From NCBI GenBank assembly GCA_030151365.1, contig JASLDW010000096.1, positions 1-20,649 on the forward strand: a DNA stretch of 20,649 nt, given 5' to 3'. Source of the stretch: Lysobacter sp. (GTDB lineage: Bacteria > Pseudomonadota > Gammaproteobacteria > Xanthomonadales > Xanthomonadaceae). The notes below the pieces were generated by a model. That model was given only the letters and a program-made list of their open reading frames with translations, had not been told where the DNA came from and made no database searches. This document shows positions 7,527-15,616 of the stretch, one piece after another; within the stretch, counting starts at the first letter, position 1; each line of letters opens with the position of its first letter. A program made the position numbers and the translations under genes.

Positions 7527-8219
7527 TCAGGCGGCCTCGCGCCGCTGCCCGGCCAGCGCGGCGAGATCGGGCGCCGGCGCGGTTTTCGGCTTCAGGCCGA
7601 ACTGGCGGGCGAGCTCGGCGACCAGCACCGGCTTGACTGCTTCCATGCCCCCGGAACCACCGAGATCATCCAGCGCGATTACCTGCAGGCCGATGTAGCC
7701 GCAGGGATTGATGCGCGAGAACGGCGGCGTGCTTTCACCGGTGATATTGAAGGCGAGGCCATGGAAGGTGCAGCCGCGACGGACGCGGATGCCGAGCGCG
7801 GCGATCTTGGCGTCGTTGACGTAGACGCCGGGCGCGCCTTCGCGGCGGACGGCGGCGATGTTCCATTCGCCCAAGGTGTCGATGATCGCCTGCTCGATGC
7901 GGCAGACGTATTCGCGCACGCCGATGCCGAGCCGTTTCAGGTCGAGCAACGGATAGGCGACGATCTGGCCGGGGCCGTGATAGGTCACCTGGCCGCCGCG
8001 ATCGACCGGAATCACCGGGATGTCGCCGGGCGCGAGCACGTGTTCGGGCTTGCCGGCCTGGCCGAGGGTGAACACCGGGTCGTGCTCGACCAGCCACAAC
8101 TCGTCGGTGGTGGAGTCGCCGCGGGCGTCGGTGAAGCCCTGCATCGCGTGCCACACCGGCACGTAGGGCTGGCGCCCGAGTTCGCGGACAACCACCTCGC
8201 GAACGGCTACAGCGTCCAC
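7527..8219 (-). CDS. lipB: Octanoyl-[acyl carrier protein]:protein octanoyltransferase
   Basis: A 230-residue cytosolic enzyme moving octanoate from acyl carrier protein to lipoyl domains, the first step of lipoate synthesis. Family signatures are present: EHDPVFTLGQAGKPEH (45-60), RGGQVTYHGPGQIVAYPLLD (74-93) and the catalytic pair K138 (AKIAALGIR) and C173 (RINPCGYIG). The start is GTG (8219-8217), overlapping the end of ybeD by 13 bases, with GAGGTGA just ahead of it inside ybeD. Downstream in-frame GTG codons exist, but this start matches the usual N-terminal length in relatives. The proline/alanine-rich tail after about residue 205 is lineage-variable. Confidence 0.95.
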   Translation of the reverse strand: MDAVAVREVVVRELGRQPYVPVWHAMQGFTDARGDSTTDELWLVEHDPVFTLGQAGKPEHVLAPGDIPVIPVDRGGQVTYHGPGQIVAYPLLDLKRLGIGVREYVCRIEQAIIDTLGEWNIAAVRREGAPGVYVNDAKIAALGIRVRRGCTFHGLAFNITGESTPPFSRINPCGYIGLQVIALDDLGGSGGMEAVKPVLVAELARQFGLKPKTAPAPDLAALAGQRREAA

Positions 8220-8485
8220 TTCACCTCGGGATGCTCGCGCAATGCGGTATGCGCGGCTTCGTACTGCGCGCGCGATGCCGCCTTGAAGCTGAGCTTGATC
8301 GAGACGTACTTGCCGCCGGAGGAATCGCGGGTGGCGACGGTTTCGCGCAGCACCTCGATGCCTGCGTCCTCGAGCAAGGTCGGGATCACAGTTTCGAGAC
8401 CGGCGCCGGCCGGCCCCATCGCGGTGATCTCGAACACGCCGGGGAACTGGAAGCCGTGCTCGGGATTGTCGGATTTGATTTCCAT
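8207..8485 (-). CDS. ybeD: YbeD-like DUF493 protein
   Basis: A 92-residue protein of the DUF493/YbeD family, a small ACT-like alpha/beta fold of unknown biochemical role. The sequence opens MEIKSDNPEHGFQFPGVFEI and ends REHPEVKWTL, both characteristic of the family; E. coli YbeD has the same neighbours (dacA and lipB). I chose the ATG at 8485 because AGAGG lies nine bases upstream and the length equals that of xanthomonad homologues. A TTG at 8506 would add seven residues (MNERFLG) and looks weaker. A lipoate or regulatory role is often guessed from position, but nothing in the sequence shows it. Confidence 0.92.
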   Translation of the reverse strand: MEIKSDNPEHGFQFPGVFEITAMGPAGAGLETVIPTLLEDAGIEVLRETVATRDSSGGKYVSIKLSFKAASRAQYEAAHTALREHPEVKWTL

Positions 8486-8569
8486 ACCCAAAAACCTCTC
8501 ATTCAAACCTGTTCACGTTCCGTCGCGAGCGATGGCAGATTGCGCGTGGACGGAGCGCAGGAACCGCAG

Positions 8570-8585
8570 TGTACGTCGTGGTACA
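8570..8585. promoter_or_regulatory. Dyad TGTAC-N6-GTACA upstream of ybeD-lipB-lipA
   Basis: A perfect 5-bp inverted repeat with a six-base spacer sits 85 bases upstream of the ybeD ATG, in the 161-bp gap between dacC and ybeD (8486-8646). The outline recalls operators of dimeric repressors, but it does not match a site I can name; it is two bases shorter inside than a TyrR box. I see no strong -35/-10 pair beside it. The gap also holds a small hairpin GCTGC-N5-GCAGC (8615-8629) after dacC, without a T-run. Confidence 0.3.
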
Positions 8586-8646
8586 TGAGGATTCCGAGCA
8601 CCGCCCGCGCGCAAGCTGCCGAGCGCAGCAGGCACGTGGGCAGGTT

Positions 8647-9870
8647 TTAGCGCGACTTCCACCACAGGACGAGGCTGTCCCACAGGCGACGGAAGAATCC
8701 GCCCTGCTCCACCGCGTCGATCGCTACCAGCGGCGCTTCGGCGATCTGCTTGCCATCCAAGGAAAGTTTGATCGTGCCGACCTTCTGGCCCTTGGCGATC
8801 GGCGCGATCAGGTTCTGCGGCACTTCCATCGACGGCTTCAGCGATTCGAAACGACCGCGCGGCACGGTGACGAGCAACGGCTCGGCCACGCCCAGGCGCA
8901 CCTGCGGGCTCGCGCCCTTCCACACTTTCTGCACGCTGACCTGGGCATTGGCGTCATACAGCTTGTGCGTTTCGTAGAAGCGGAAGCCCCAGTTGAGCAG
9001 GGCCTGGACGTCGTCGGCACGCTGCTTCTCGCTGGTGTCGCCCAACACCACCGCGATCAGGCGCTGGTCGCCGCGCTGCGCCGAGGCCATCAGGCAGTAA
9101 CCGGCGTTGGAGGTATGGCCGGTCTTGATGCCGTCGACCGAGGAATCACGCCACAGCAGCAGGTTGCGGTTGGGCTGGGTGATCGGGCCGACGGTGAACT
9201 CCTTGATCTTGTTCAGTGCGTAGGCCTGCGGGTAATCGTGGATCAATGCACGACCGAGCAGCGCGAGATCGCGCGCGGTGGACAGGTGGCCCTGCGCGGA
9301 CAGGCCGGTGGGATCGACGAAATGGCTGTTCTTCATGCCGATCTTGGCGGCATAGCTGTTCATCAGCTGGGCGAAGGCTTCCTCGCTGCCGGCGACATGT
9401 TCGGCCAGCGCGATCGCGGCGTCATTGCCGGACTGCACCACCATGCCGGTTTCCATCTGCTCCAGCGGCGCGGTCTTGTTGACCTCGAAACCGCTGTAGC
9501 TGCCGTCGGTGCCGGCGCCGCCGGTCTTCCAGGCGTGCTCGGTCATCATCACCGGATCGGTGGCCTTGACCTTGCCCTTGGCGATTTCGGCGGCGATGAC
9601 GTAGCTGGTCATCACCTTGGTGATGCTGGCCGGTTCCAGCTGGGTATCGATGTTCTCGCCCGCTAGCACCTGGCCGGTCGCGTAATCCATCACCACCCAG
9701 GCCTTGGACACCGCGGGTGCCGGCGCCGTCGGGATCGGCAGCTCGCCGGTGGCGACAGCCGCGGGTGCGGCATTGGCCGCCGGGGCTGGTGCAGGGGTCT
9801 GCGCGAAGGCGAGACCGAAGGCGGCGGTCAGTGCGGCGACGGAAAGGACGGCAACGGGTCTGGAGGTCAT
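8647..9870 (-). CDS. dacC: D-alanyl-D-alanine carboxypeptidase (PBP5/6 type)
   Basis: A 407-residue periplasmic serine peptidase (S11) that removes the terminal D-alanine from peptidoglycan pentapeptides and so limits cross-linking. The signal peptide probably ends at AFA23-Q24 and is followed by a proline/alanine-rich linker (25-55). Catalytic motifs are complete: S82-I-T-K85, S147-G-N149 and K249-T-G. Residues about 300-385 form the beta-rich PBP5 C-terminal domain. The last 18 residues (GGFFRRLWDSLVLWWKSR) make the amphipathic membrane anchor expected of PBP5/6. It lies between rlpA and ybeD, as dacA does in E. coli. No clear Shine-Dalgarno precedes the ATG, and a terminator-like hairpin lies just upstream, so its expression may be partly uncoupled from rlpA. 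Whether to call it dacA or dacC is convention. Confidence 0.95.
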   Translation of the reverse strand: MTSRPVAVLSVAALTAAFGLAFAQTPAPAPAANAAPAAVATGELPIPTAPAPAVSKAWVVMDYATGQVLAGENIDTQLEPASITKVMTSYVIAAEIAKGKVKATDPVMMTEHAWKTGGAGTDGSYSGFEVNKTAPLEQMETGMVVQSGNDAAIALAEHVAGSEEAFAQLMNSYAAKIGMKNSHFVDPTGLSAQGHLSTARDLALLGRALIHDYPQAYALNKIKEFTVGPITQPNRNLLLWRDSSVDGIKTGHTSNAGYCLMASAQRGDQRLIAVVLGDTSEKQRADDVQALLNWGFRFYETHKLYDANAQVSVQKVWKGASPQVRLGVAEPLLVTVPRGRFESLKPSMEVPQNLIAPIAKGQKVGTIKLSLDGKQIAEAPLVAIDAVEQGGFFRRLWDSLVLWWKSR

Positions 9871-9899
9871 GTGCGGGGATCGATCGGCAAAATTCGGGG

Positions 9900-9926
9900 A
9901 AAACGGGCCACGATCGGCGCGGCCCG
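9900..9926 (-). terminator. Hairpin plus T4 between rlpA and dacC
   Basis: Read on the minus strand: CGGGCCGCG, loop CCGAT, CGTGGCCCG, then TTTT and CCCC. The stem has nine pairs including one G-T, starts 15 bases after the rlpA stop and ends 33 bases before the dacC start. This is the best intrinsic-terminator candidate in the window, although the T-run is short. Being inside the cluster, it may attenuate rather than stop transcription. Confidence 0.5.
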
Positions 9927-9940
9927 GGAAGACGACAAGT

Positions 9941-11257
9941 TTAGTCGCGGACGGGCTGCGGCGTCCCGAATCCGAGGCCGGAGATGCGGGCGGACAGCTC
10001 GGGGACTTCGGCGGTGTTCAGCGCGGCGACGCGCAGGCGCCAGTAGCGGCGGCCATTCGACCAGCCTTCGACGAGGCGGGCATTGGCGACCCCTGCATGC
10101 TGGACGATCTCGAGCGCGTGCTCGGCGTTCTGCTGGTTGGCGAATGCGGCGACCTGCAGGGTCGGACCGGAAGCGACGGCGATGGGCGTCGACGCGGATG
10201 CCGCTGCAACCTGCACGGGCGCCGGTTTGGCCGCCGGGGGAACCACCGGGGTCATCGATGCCGCGACCGGCTGAGTGACCGCGGGCGGCGTCACCGCCGG
10301 AACCACTGCGGCCGCCGCGCGCGGCTCGGGCGTGCCCGGCTTGCCGGTGGCGACATGCAGCCCGCGCGCCTTCATCCAGGCATCGAATTCGGCGGAGGTC
10401 ATCACCTTGCCGTTCTGCATCATGTCGAAGCGGTAGTCTTCGGCGACCACCGGCGAACTCGCCAGCGCGACGCCGGCCGGCACCTTGCCGTCGGCGACTT
10501 GCTGCGCCAGCTGTTTCTGCGCGGCCGGATCATTCTTGGCCGCCGCGGCCAGCTCGATCGCTTGATCGGTTTCCTTGCTTTCCTCCGGCGTCAGCGCATC
10601 CACGCGCACGCGCGCCGTGCCCTTCTCGCGATAGCCCAGCTTCACCGCCGCGGCATAGCTGAGGTCGATCAGGCGGTTGGAATGGAACGGGCCGCGATCG
10701 TTGATGCGCACCACCACCGACTTGCCGTTGTCGAGATTGGTCACCCGCGCGTAACTGGGCAGCGGCAACGTGCGATGCGCCGCGGTGAAGGCATACATGT
10801 CGTACACCTCCTCGTTGGAAGTGCGGCGACCGTGGAACTTGTTGCCGTAGTACGAGGCGGTGCCGGTTTCGGAATAGCCGCGTGCATCGTCGAGCACGTT
10901 GTAGCTCTTGCCGAGTACCGCATAAGCCTTGTTGCCGCGCTTCGAGCGCGGCTCGGCCTTCACCACCGGCTCGGGGATGCGGTTCACGTCGGGAATTTCG
11001 CCCGGCACGCTGTCCTTGATGTCGGGGCGATAGAGATCGCCGACCATCTGCCCGCGCTTGCTGACGTCTTCCTGCGCCGGTGCGTAGGGCGATGCCGGCG
11101 ACGCGACCCTGCCGCCCGTGGAAACGCTCGCCGTCGCGGTGCGCGGCACGCTTTTCGGCATCGTCGTCCCGTGCGCGGTGGATGACGACTTCGGCGCCGG
11201 CGTCGTGCTGCATGCAGCCAGCAACGAAGCACCCGCGATCAGCGCGAAGCGCCTCAC
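9941..11257 (-). CDS. rlpA: RlpA septal-ring lytic transglycosylase lipoprotein
   Basis: A 438-residue outer-membrane lipoprotein (lipobox L13-A14-A15-C16, then S17). The double-psi beta-barrel domain covers about 127-215 (GYSETGTASYYGNKFHGRRT to LSYAAAVKLGY). E150, H161 and D187 keep the exact spacing of the residues I recall as E120, H131 and D157 in Pseudomonas aeruginosa RlpA, an enzyme cutting naked (denuded) glycan strands. This suggests catalytic activity, unlike E. coli RlpA, for which none has been shown. A long alanine/proline-rich linker (about 295-365) leads to a C-terminal SPOR domain (about 368-432, TLQVAAFANQQNAEHALEIV) that binds denuded septal glycan. The start is GTG (11257-11255), overlapping the mltB stop by four bases (GTGA). 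The region 17-125 is a lineage-specific N-terminal extension. Confidence 0.93.
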   Translation of the reverse strand: MRRFALIAGASLLAACSTTPAPKSSSTAHGTTMPKSVPRTATASVSTGGRVASPASPYAPAQEDVSKRGQMVGDLYRPDIKDSVPGEIPDVNRIPEPVVKAEPRSKRGNKAYAVLGKSYNVLDDARGYSETGTASYYGNKFHGRRTSNEEVYDMYAFTAAHRTLPLPSYARVTNLDNGKSVVVRINDRGPFHSNRLIDLSYAAAVKLGYREKGTARVRVDALTPEESKETDQAIELAAAAKNDPAAQKQLAQQVADGKVPAGVALASSPVVAEDYRFDMMQNGKVMTSAEFDAWMKARGLHVATGKPGTPEPRAAAAVVPAVTPPAVTQPVAASMTPVVPPAAKPAPVQVAAASASTPIAVASGPTLQVAAFANQQNAEHALEIVQHAGVANARLVEGWSNGRRYWRLRVAALNTAEVPELSARISGLGFGTPQPVRD

Positions 11258-12375
11258 GCGCCCGGCACCGGATGGCCGGCGATCACCTGCGACAACTGGT
11301 ACACCGCGGTCGAATACAGCGGCGACTTGTTGTAGCGGGTGATGGCAACGAAGTTGGGGAACACCATCCAGTATTCGGGGCCGTTGGCGCCATCGAGGGT
11401 GATGATGTTGGCGGGCAGGTCGGCGGGCGCGGCCTGCAACGGTCGATATCCCATTTTCGCCAGGTCCGCCTGCGGCAGCATCGCTTCGCTGCGGTTGTCG
11501 GGATTGATCGGCTGCGCATTGGCATCGCGCGTCGCGCGCACCATCACCGGCTGGCCACGCTGCCATTGGCCGCGACCGACGAAGTAGTTGGCGATCGACG
11601 GCAGGACGTCGGCGAGGTCGTTGAACAGGTCGCGCTTGCCGTCGCCATCGCCGTCGACCGCGTACTGGCGATAGCTCGACGGCATGAACTGGCCCCAGCC
11701 CATCGCGCCGGCATAGCTGCCGCGCAACTGGGTGATGTCGAGGTGCGCCTCCTTCTCCATCGCGAACGCCTGCGCCAGCTCGTCGCGGAAGAAGGCCTCG
11801 CGCATGTTCTCGCGCTCGATCTTGTCCGCGGCATTGGTGCGCGGATAGCGGAAGCCGAGCGTGTACAACGCATCGGTGACTGGATACTTGCCCATGTTGG
11901 CGCCGTAACCGGTTTCGACGCCGATGATGGCGACGATGATCTCGGCGGGCACGCCGTACTTCGCCTCGACCGCGTTCAGCGCATCACGATGCCTGGCGAT
12001 GAAGGCCTTGCCGCCGTCGATGCGCGCCGTGTTGAGGAACAGCGGGCGGTACTCGCTCCACGGCTTGCCTTCGGCCGGGCGCGACATCGCGGCGATGATC
12101 GGCTCGCGGATCTGCGCGGTGGACAACACCGATTCGACGCGCTGCGGGTCGACGCCGTACTTGCTGGCGGCCTGTTGCGCGAACTCGTGGCGCGCGACGG
12201 CGAGATCGGGCACCGGGCCAGTCGGGCGCGGCGCCTGCGGCGTCGGCGCGGGTGCCGGAATCGGTGCGGGCGCCGGCGGCGGAATCGCCACGGGCTTGGA
12301 CGGCGGCGGTGCCTGCGTGGCGCATGCGGCCAGCATGAGCGATACCGCGGCGGGAGCAAGGAAGCGTCGGGTCAT
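11254..12375 (-). CDS. mltB: Membrane-bound lytic murein transglycosylase B
   Basis: A 373-residue lipoprotein (lipobox L15-A16-A17-C18) that cleaves peptidoglycan glycan strands to 1,6-anhydro products. A proline/alanine-rich linker spans 22-56. The catalytic domain (family GH103) carries the acid E154 in IIGVETGYGANMGKY, matching E162 of E. coli Slt35, followed by AGAMGWGQFMPSSYRQYAVD and an EF-hand-like DGDGDGKRDLF, the calcium site of this family. I chose ATG 12375 because it opens directly into the signal peptide. A GTG at 12393 with GGAAGG close by would add six residues. It follows rodA by 48 bases and precedes rlpA with a four-base overlap, the order also known in Pseudomonas. Confidence 0.94.
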   Translation of the reverse strand: MTRRFLAPAAVSLMLAACATQAPPPSKPVAIPPPAPAPIPAPAPTPQAPRPTGPVPDLAVARHEFAQQAASKYGVDPQRVESVLSTAQIREPIIAAMSRPAEGKPWSEYRPLFLNTARIDGGKAFIARHRDALNAVEAKYGVPAEIIVAIIGVETGYGANMGKYPVTDALYTLGFRYPRTNAADKIERENMREAFFRDELAQAFAMEKEAHLDITQLRGSYAGAMGWGQFMPSSYRQYAVDGDGDGKRDLFNDLADVLPSIANYFVGRGQWQRGQPVMVRATRDANAQPINPDNRSEAMLPQADLAKMGYRPLQAAPADLPANIITLDGANGPEYWMVFPNFVAITRYNKSPLYSTAVYQLSQVIAGHPVPGA

Positions 12376-12423
12376 CGCCGGGGAGGGTATCACGCACCTT
12401 CCGGGCGAAGCTGACTACGCCGT

Positions 12424-13533
12424 TCAAGTCCGCCGTGGCGAGTGCGCGCGCACCGACATCACCAGGCCCATGCCTGCCAGCAACACCACCGAAGAAGTGC
12501 CGCCATAGGAGAGCAACGGCATCGGCACGCCGACCACCGGCAGCAAGCCCGCGATCATCCCGCCGTTGAACATCACGTAGACGAACAACGCCAGCCCCAA
12601 CGCGCCGGCCAGCAGGCGCGAATAGGAATCGCGCGCTTCCATCGCGATCCACAGGCAACGCCCGATCACCACCATGTAGGCGAGGAACATCAGCGCCACC
12701 CCGATCCAGCCGAACTCCTCGGCCAGGACCGAGAACAGGAAATCGGTGGTGTGTTCCGGCAGGTAATTGAGATGCGATTGCGTGCCGTGCATCCAGCCCT
12801 GGCCGAACCAGCCGCCGGAGCCGATCGCGATCTTCGACTGGGTGATGTTCCAGCCCGCGCCGAGCTTGTCGGAATCCGGATTGAGGAAGATCAGGATGCG
12901 GTCCTTCTGGTAGGGCCGCAGGAACCAGAACCACGCGATCGGCGCGGCCACAGCCACCGTCGTGCCCGCGGCAATGAACCACCACCAGGAAAGCCCTGCA
13001 AGGAAGAGCAACAACAGGCCGCCTGCCGTGATCAGCATCGCGGTGCCGTCATCCGGCTGCAGGTGGATCAGGAACACCGGGATCATGAGAATGCCCCCGG
13101 CGATCACCGTGCTGCGGAACGACGGCGGCAACACGACGCTGCTCAGGTACCACGCCATCATCATGGGGACGCTGAGCTTGATCAGTTCCGACGGCTGGAA
13201 ATAGAAGAAGCCGAGGTTGATCCACAGATTTCCGTGATGGCCGCGACCGATCAGCAGCGTGGCCACCACCGGCAGCATGGCCAGCACATAGAAGTGCGGC
13301 GAGATCGCCCGCAAGCGCGGCGGCGCGACGCGCGACAGCAGCCACATCAAGCCCAGCCCGATCACGAAACGCGAACCCTGCCCCATCACCATCTTCAGGC
13401 TGCCGTTGCTGGCGCTGTACAACGTCAGCAGGCCGCTGACCATCAGCAACAGCAACGCACCCAGCAGCGGCAGGTCGATGGTGCGCAACAGGCGCGCGAC
13501 CCAGTTCGAAATGACCCTCAGCAACGGATTCAT
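12424..13533 (-). CDS. rodA: RodA peptidoglycan glycosyltransferase
   Basis: A 369-residue inner-membrane SEDS glycosyltransferase that polymerises lipid II for the elongasome, paired with PBP2. About ten membrane segments are visible. SEDS landmarks are WINLGFFYFQPSELIKLSVP (104-123, with E116), the extracellular loop NYLPEHTTDFLFSVLAEEFG (256-275) with the essential aspartate D264, and PMPLLSYGGTS (338-348). Length agrees with E. coli RodA (370). The ATG overlaps the mrdA stop by four bases (ATGA), with a GGAG eight bases upstream, so RodA and PBP2 are likely made in step. FtsW is excluded by the MrdA partner and the RodA-type loop. Confidence 0.96.
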   Translation of the reverse strand: MNPLLRVISNWVARLLRTIDLPLLGALLLLMVSGLLTLYSASNGSLKMVMGQGSRFVIGLGLMWLLSRVAPPRLRAISPHFYVLAMLPVVATLLIGRGHHGNLWINLGFFYFQPSELIKLSVPMMMAWYLSSVVLPPSFRSTVIAGGILMIPVFLIHLQPDDGTAMLITAGGLLLLFLAGLSWWWFIAAGTTVAVAAPIAWFWFLRPYQKDRILIFLNPDSDKLGAGWNITQSKIAIGSGGWFGQGWMHGTQSHLNYLPEHTTDFLFSVLAEEFGWIGVALMFLAYMVVIGRCLWIAMEARDSYSRLLAGALGLALFVYVMFNGGMIAGLLPVVGVPMPLLSYGGTSSVVLLAGMGLVMSVRAHSPRRT

Positions 13534-15602
13534 GGCGTCTGCTCCGCGCCGTCGGCGGGCTGCTGCCGGGCGTTGTCGTCCGTGGCGCCGGGATCCTCGG
13601 ACTGCTGGGTCTCGCTGCTGCGATCCTCCAGCGCGTCGATGGTGCCCGGCGCCAGGAAGGCCTCGCTGCCGATCGCGCCGGTTTCGGCATCGGCGAACAT
13701 CGGATCGCGGCCATCGGCCAGCATGTCCTTGCCGTCCTTGCCGGCGCCCGGCATCTTGCCGGTGATCCATGCATCCATGATCTTGCGCGCGATCGGCGCC
13801 GCGGTGTCGGCGCCATAGCCGCCGCCCTCGACCGCCACCGCCACCGCGATGGTCGGATTGTCGGCGGGCGCGTAGGCTTCGAACAGCGCGCGGTGGCGCA
13901 GGTTCATCGGCAGGTTGTGCGGATTGACCGCCGCCAGGCCGCGCCGGCTCACCACCTGCGCGGTGCCGGTCTTGCTGGCGATGGTGTAGGTCAGGCCGGC
14001 ACGGATGTTGGTCGCGGTGCCGGCGCCATGCACGGTGCCGATCATGCCTTCGCGGATCACCTGCAAATGCGCCGGGTTGTCGCTGATGCGCCTGGGTTGC
14101 GGCTGCGGCAAATCGCCCCAGGTTCCGCCATAACCGACGCGCGCCGCCTCCACCAGGTGCGGACGCCGCAGGTAGCCGCCATTGCCGAGCGCCGCCACGC
14201 CTTGCGCCAGCTGCAGCGGCGTGACTTTCCAGAAGCCCTGGCCGATGCCGCTGATCACGGTGTCGCCGGCGTACCAGCGCGATTCGCTCTTGCCCTTGAT
14301 GTGCGTGCTCTTCCACTCCGGCGACGGCAGGATGCCGCCGATCTCGCCGAACATGTCGATGCCGGTCGGCGAACCGAACCCGTACTTGCCGAGGTACTGG
14401 TCGAAGCGCGCCATGCCCATGTCGAGCGCGAGCTTGTAGTAATAGGTATTGACCGATGCGTAGATCGACTTGCGCAGATCGGTCCAGCCGTGGCCGCCGC
14501 GATGCGAATCGCCGTAACCGCGTTTCTGCCCGGGAATGTAGAACATGCCCGTCGACAGCACCTTGTCTTCCGGCGTGCGCAGCCCGCTCTCGAGGCCGGC
14601 CAGGCCGAGGAAGGGCTTGACCGTCGAGCCCGGCGCGACGCCGCCCAGCACCACGCGGTTGAATTGCGGGCGCGAGGGATTCTCGTTCAACGCCGCGTAG
14701 TCCTCGTGCGAAATGCCGTTGACGAACAGGTTGGCGTCGTACGACGGCAGGCTGACCATCGCGAGGATGCCGCCGGTGCGCGGATCGATCGCCACCGCCG
14801 ATCCTTCCAGATCGCCGAACGCCTCCACCATCGCCCGCTGCAGGTCGAGGTCGATGCTCAGGCGCAGGTCGACGCCGGGCTTGGCCGGCACCACGCCGAG
14901 CGTGCGCAAGGCGCGACCGTTGACGTTGGTCTCGATGCGTTCGTAACCGACCTTGCCGCGCAAGGCATCCTCGTAATAGCGCTCGAGCCCGGTCTTGCCG
15001 ACATGGCTGAAGGCGGAATCGAGCGACTTCATCTTTTCCTTGTCGCGCGCATCGACGCGGCCGACGTAGCCGATCACGTGGGTGAACAGGTCCTTGTACG
15101 GATAGACGCGACCGAAGTACGGCACGATCTCCACGCCGGGGAACTGCCAGCGATCGACCGAAAAGCGCGCGATTTCCTCGTCGCTCAGGCGCGCCTTCAA
15201 CGTCACCGGCGCATGCGGGCGGCTGGCGTCGCGCGCGCGGTCGAAGGCCTCGATGTCCTCCGGCTTCAATTCGATCCGCGTCGACAATTGCTGGACCAGC
15301 GCCGCCATGTCGTCGACCTGGTCGGGCGTCACGTCGAGGCGGAATTCCGGCACGTTGTCGGCGAGGATGCGACCCTTGCGGTCGTAGATGAGCCCGCGCC
15401 CCGGCACGATCGGTCGCGGCTTGATCTGGTTGGCCTCGGCTTGCGCCGAATACATCCGGTGCTGGACCACCTGCATGCGGAAGTACCAGCCGCCGAGCAC
15501 GGACAGCCCGGCCACCACCACCGCGAACGCGATGAACGCACGACGCCGGAACTGCTCGACCTCGAGCGCCTGGTTCTTGATTGCACTGCGTCGGGGCGCC
15601 AT
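13530..15602 (-). CDS. mrdA: Penicillin-binding protein 2, elongation transpeptidase
   Basis: A 690-residue class B PBP that cross-links peptidoglycan during cell elongation. A cytoplasmic start and one membrane anchor (about 21-40, RAFIAFAVVVAGLSVLGGWY) are followed by the pedestal domain (RGLIYDRKGRILADN at 69-83) and the transpeptidase domain. Active-site motifs are S326-T-V-K329, S383-V-N385 and K544-T-G546. Length exceeds E. coli PBP2 (633), mainly through a polar, acidic tail of about 74 residues (617-690), rich in D, E, Q and G, after KIMDAWITGK. The ATG at 15602 has GGGAG ten bases upstream and begins 14 bases after mreD ends. Earlier in-frame codons would lengthen the cytoplasmic part without resemblance to the family. 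Confidence 0.96.
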   Translation of the reverse strand: MAPRRSAIKNQALEVEQFRRRAFIAFAVVVAGLSVLGGWYFRMQVVQHRMYSAQAEANQIKPRPIVPGRGLIYDRKGRILADNVPEFRLDVTPDQVDDMAALVQQLSTRIELKPEDIEAFDRARDASRPHAPVTLKARLSDEEIARFSVDRWQFPGVEIVPYFGRVYPYKDLFTHVIGYVGRVDARDKEKMKSLDSAFSHVGKTGLERYYEDALRGKVGYERIETNVNGRALRTLGVVPAKPGVDLRLSIDLDLQRAMVEAFGDLEGSAVAIDPRTGGILAMVSLPSYDANLFVNGISHEDYAALNENPSRPQFNRVVLGGVAPGSTVKPFLGLAGLESGLRTPEDKVLSTGMFYIPGQKRGYGDSHRGGHGWTDLRKSIYASVNTYYYKLALDMGMARFDQYLGKYGFGSPTGIDMFGEIGGILPSPEWKSTHIKGKSESRWYAGDTVISGIGQGFWKVTPLQLAQGVAALGNGGYLRRPHLVEAARVGYGGTWGDLPQPQPRRISDNPAHLQVIREGMIGTVHGAGTATNIRAGLTYTIASKTGTAQVVSRRGLAAVNPHNLPMNLRHRALFEAYAPADNPTIAVAVAVEGGGYGADTAAPIARKIMDAWITGKMPGAGKDGKDMLADGRDPMFADAETGAIGSEAFLAPGTIDALEDRSSETQQSEDPGATDDNARQQPADGAEQTP

Positions 15603-15616
15603 CAGCTCATCGCTCC

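Noticed and set aside
8570..8585. Calling the TGTAC dyad a TyrR or LexA box.
   Set aside because: Arm sequence and spacing differ from the TyrR consensus TGTAAA-N6-TTTACA, and it does not match the LexA sites I know for this group.
8513..8923. A minus-strand frame bridging the dacC end and the ybeD upstream gap.
   Set aside because: It has no recognisable domain and overlaps dacC in another frame; the gap is better explained as regulatory DNA.
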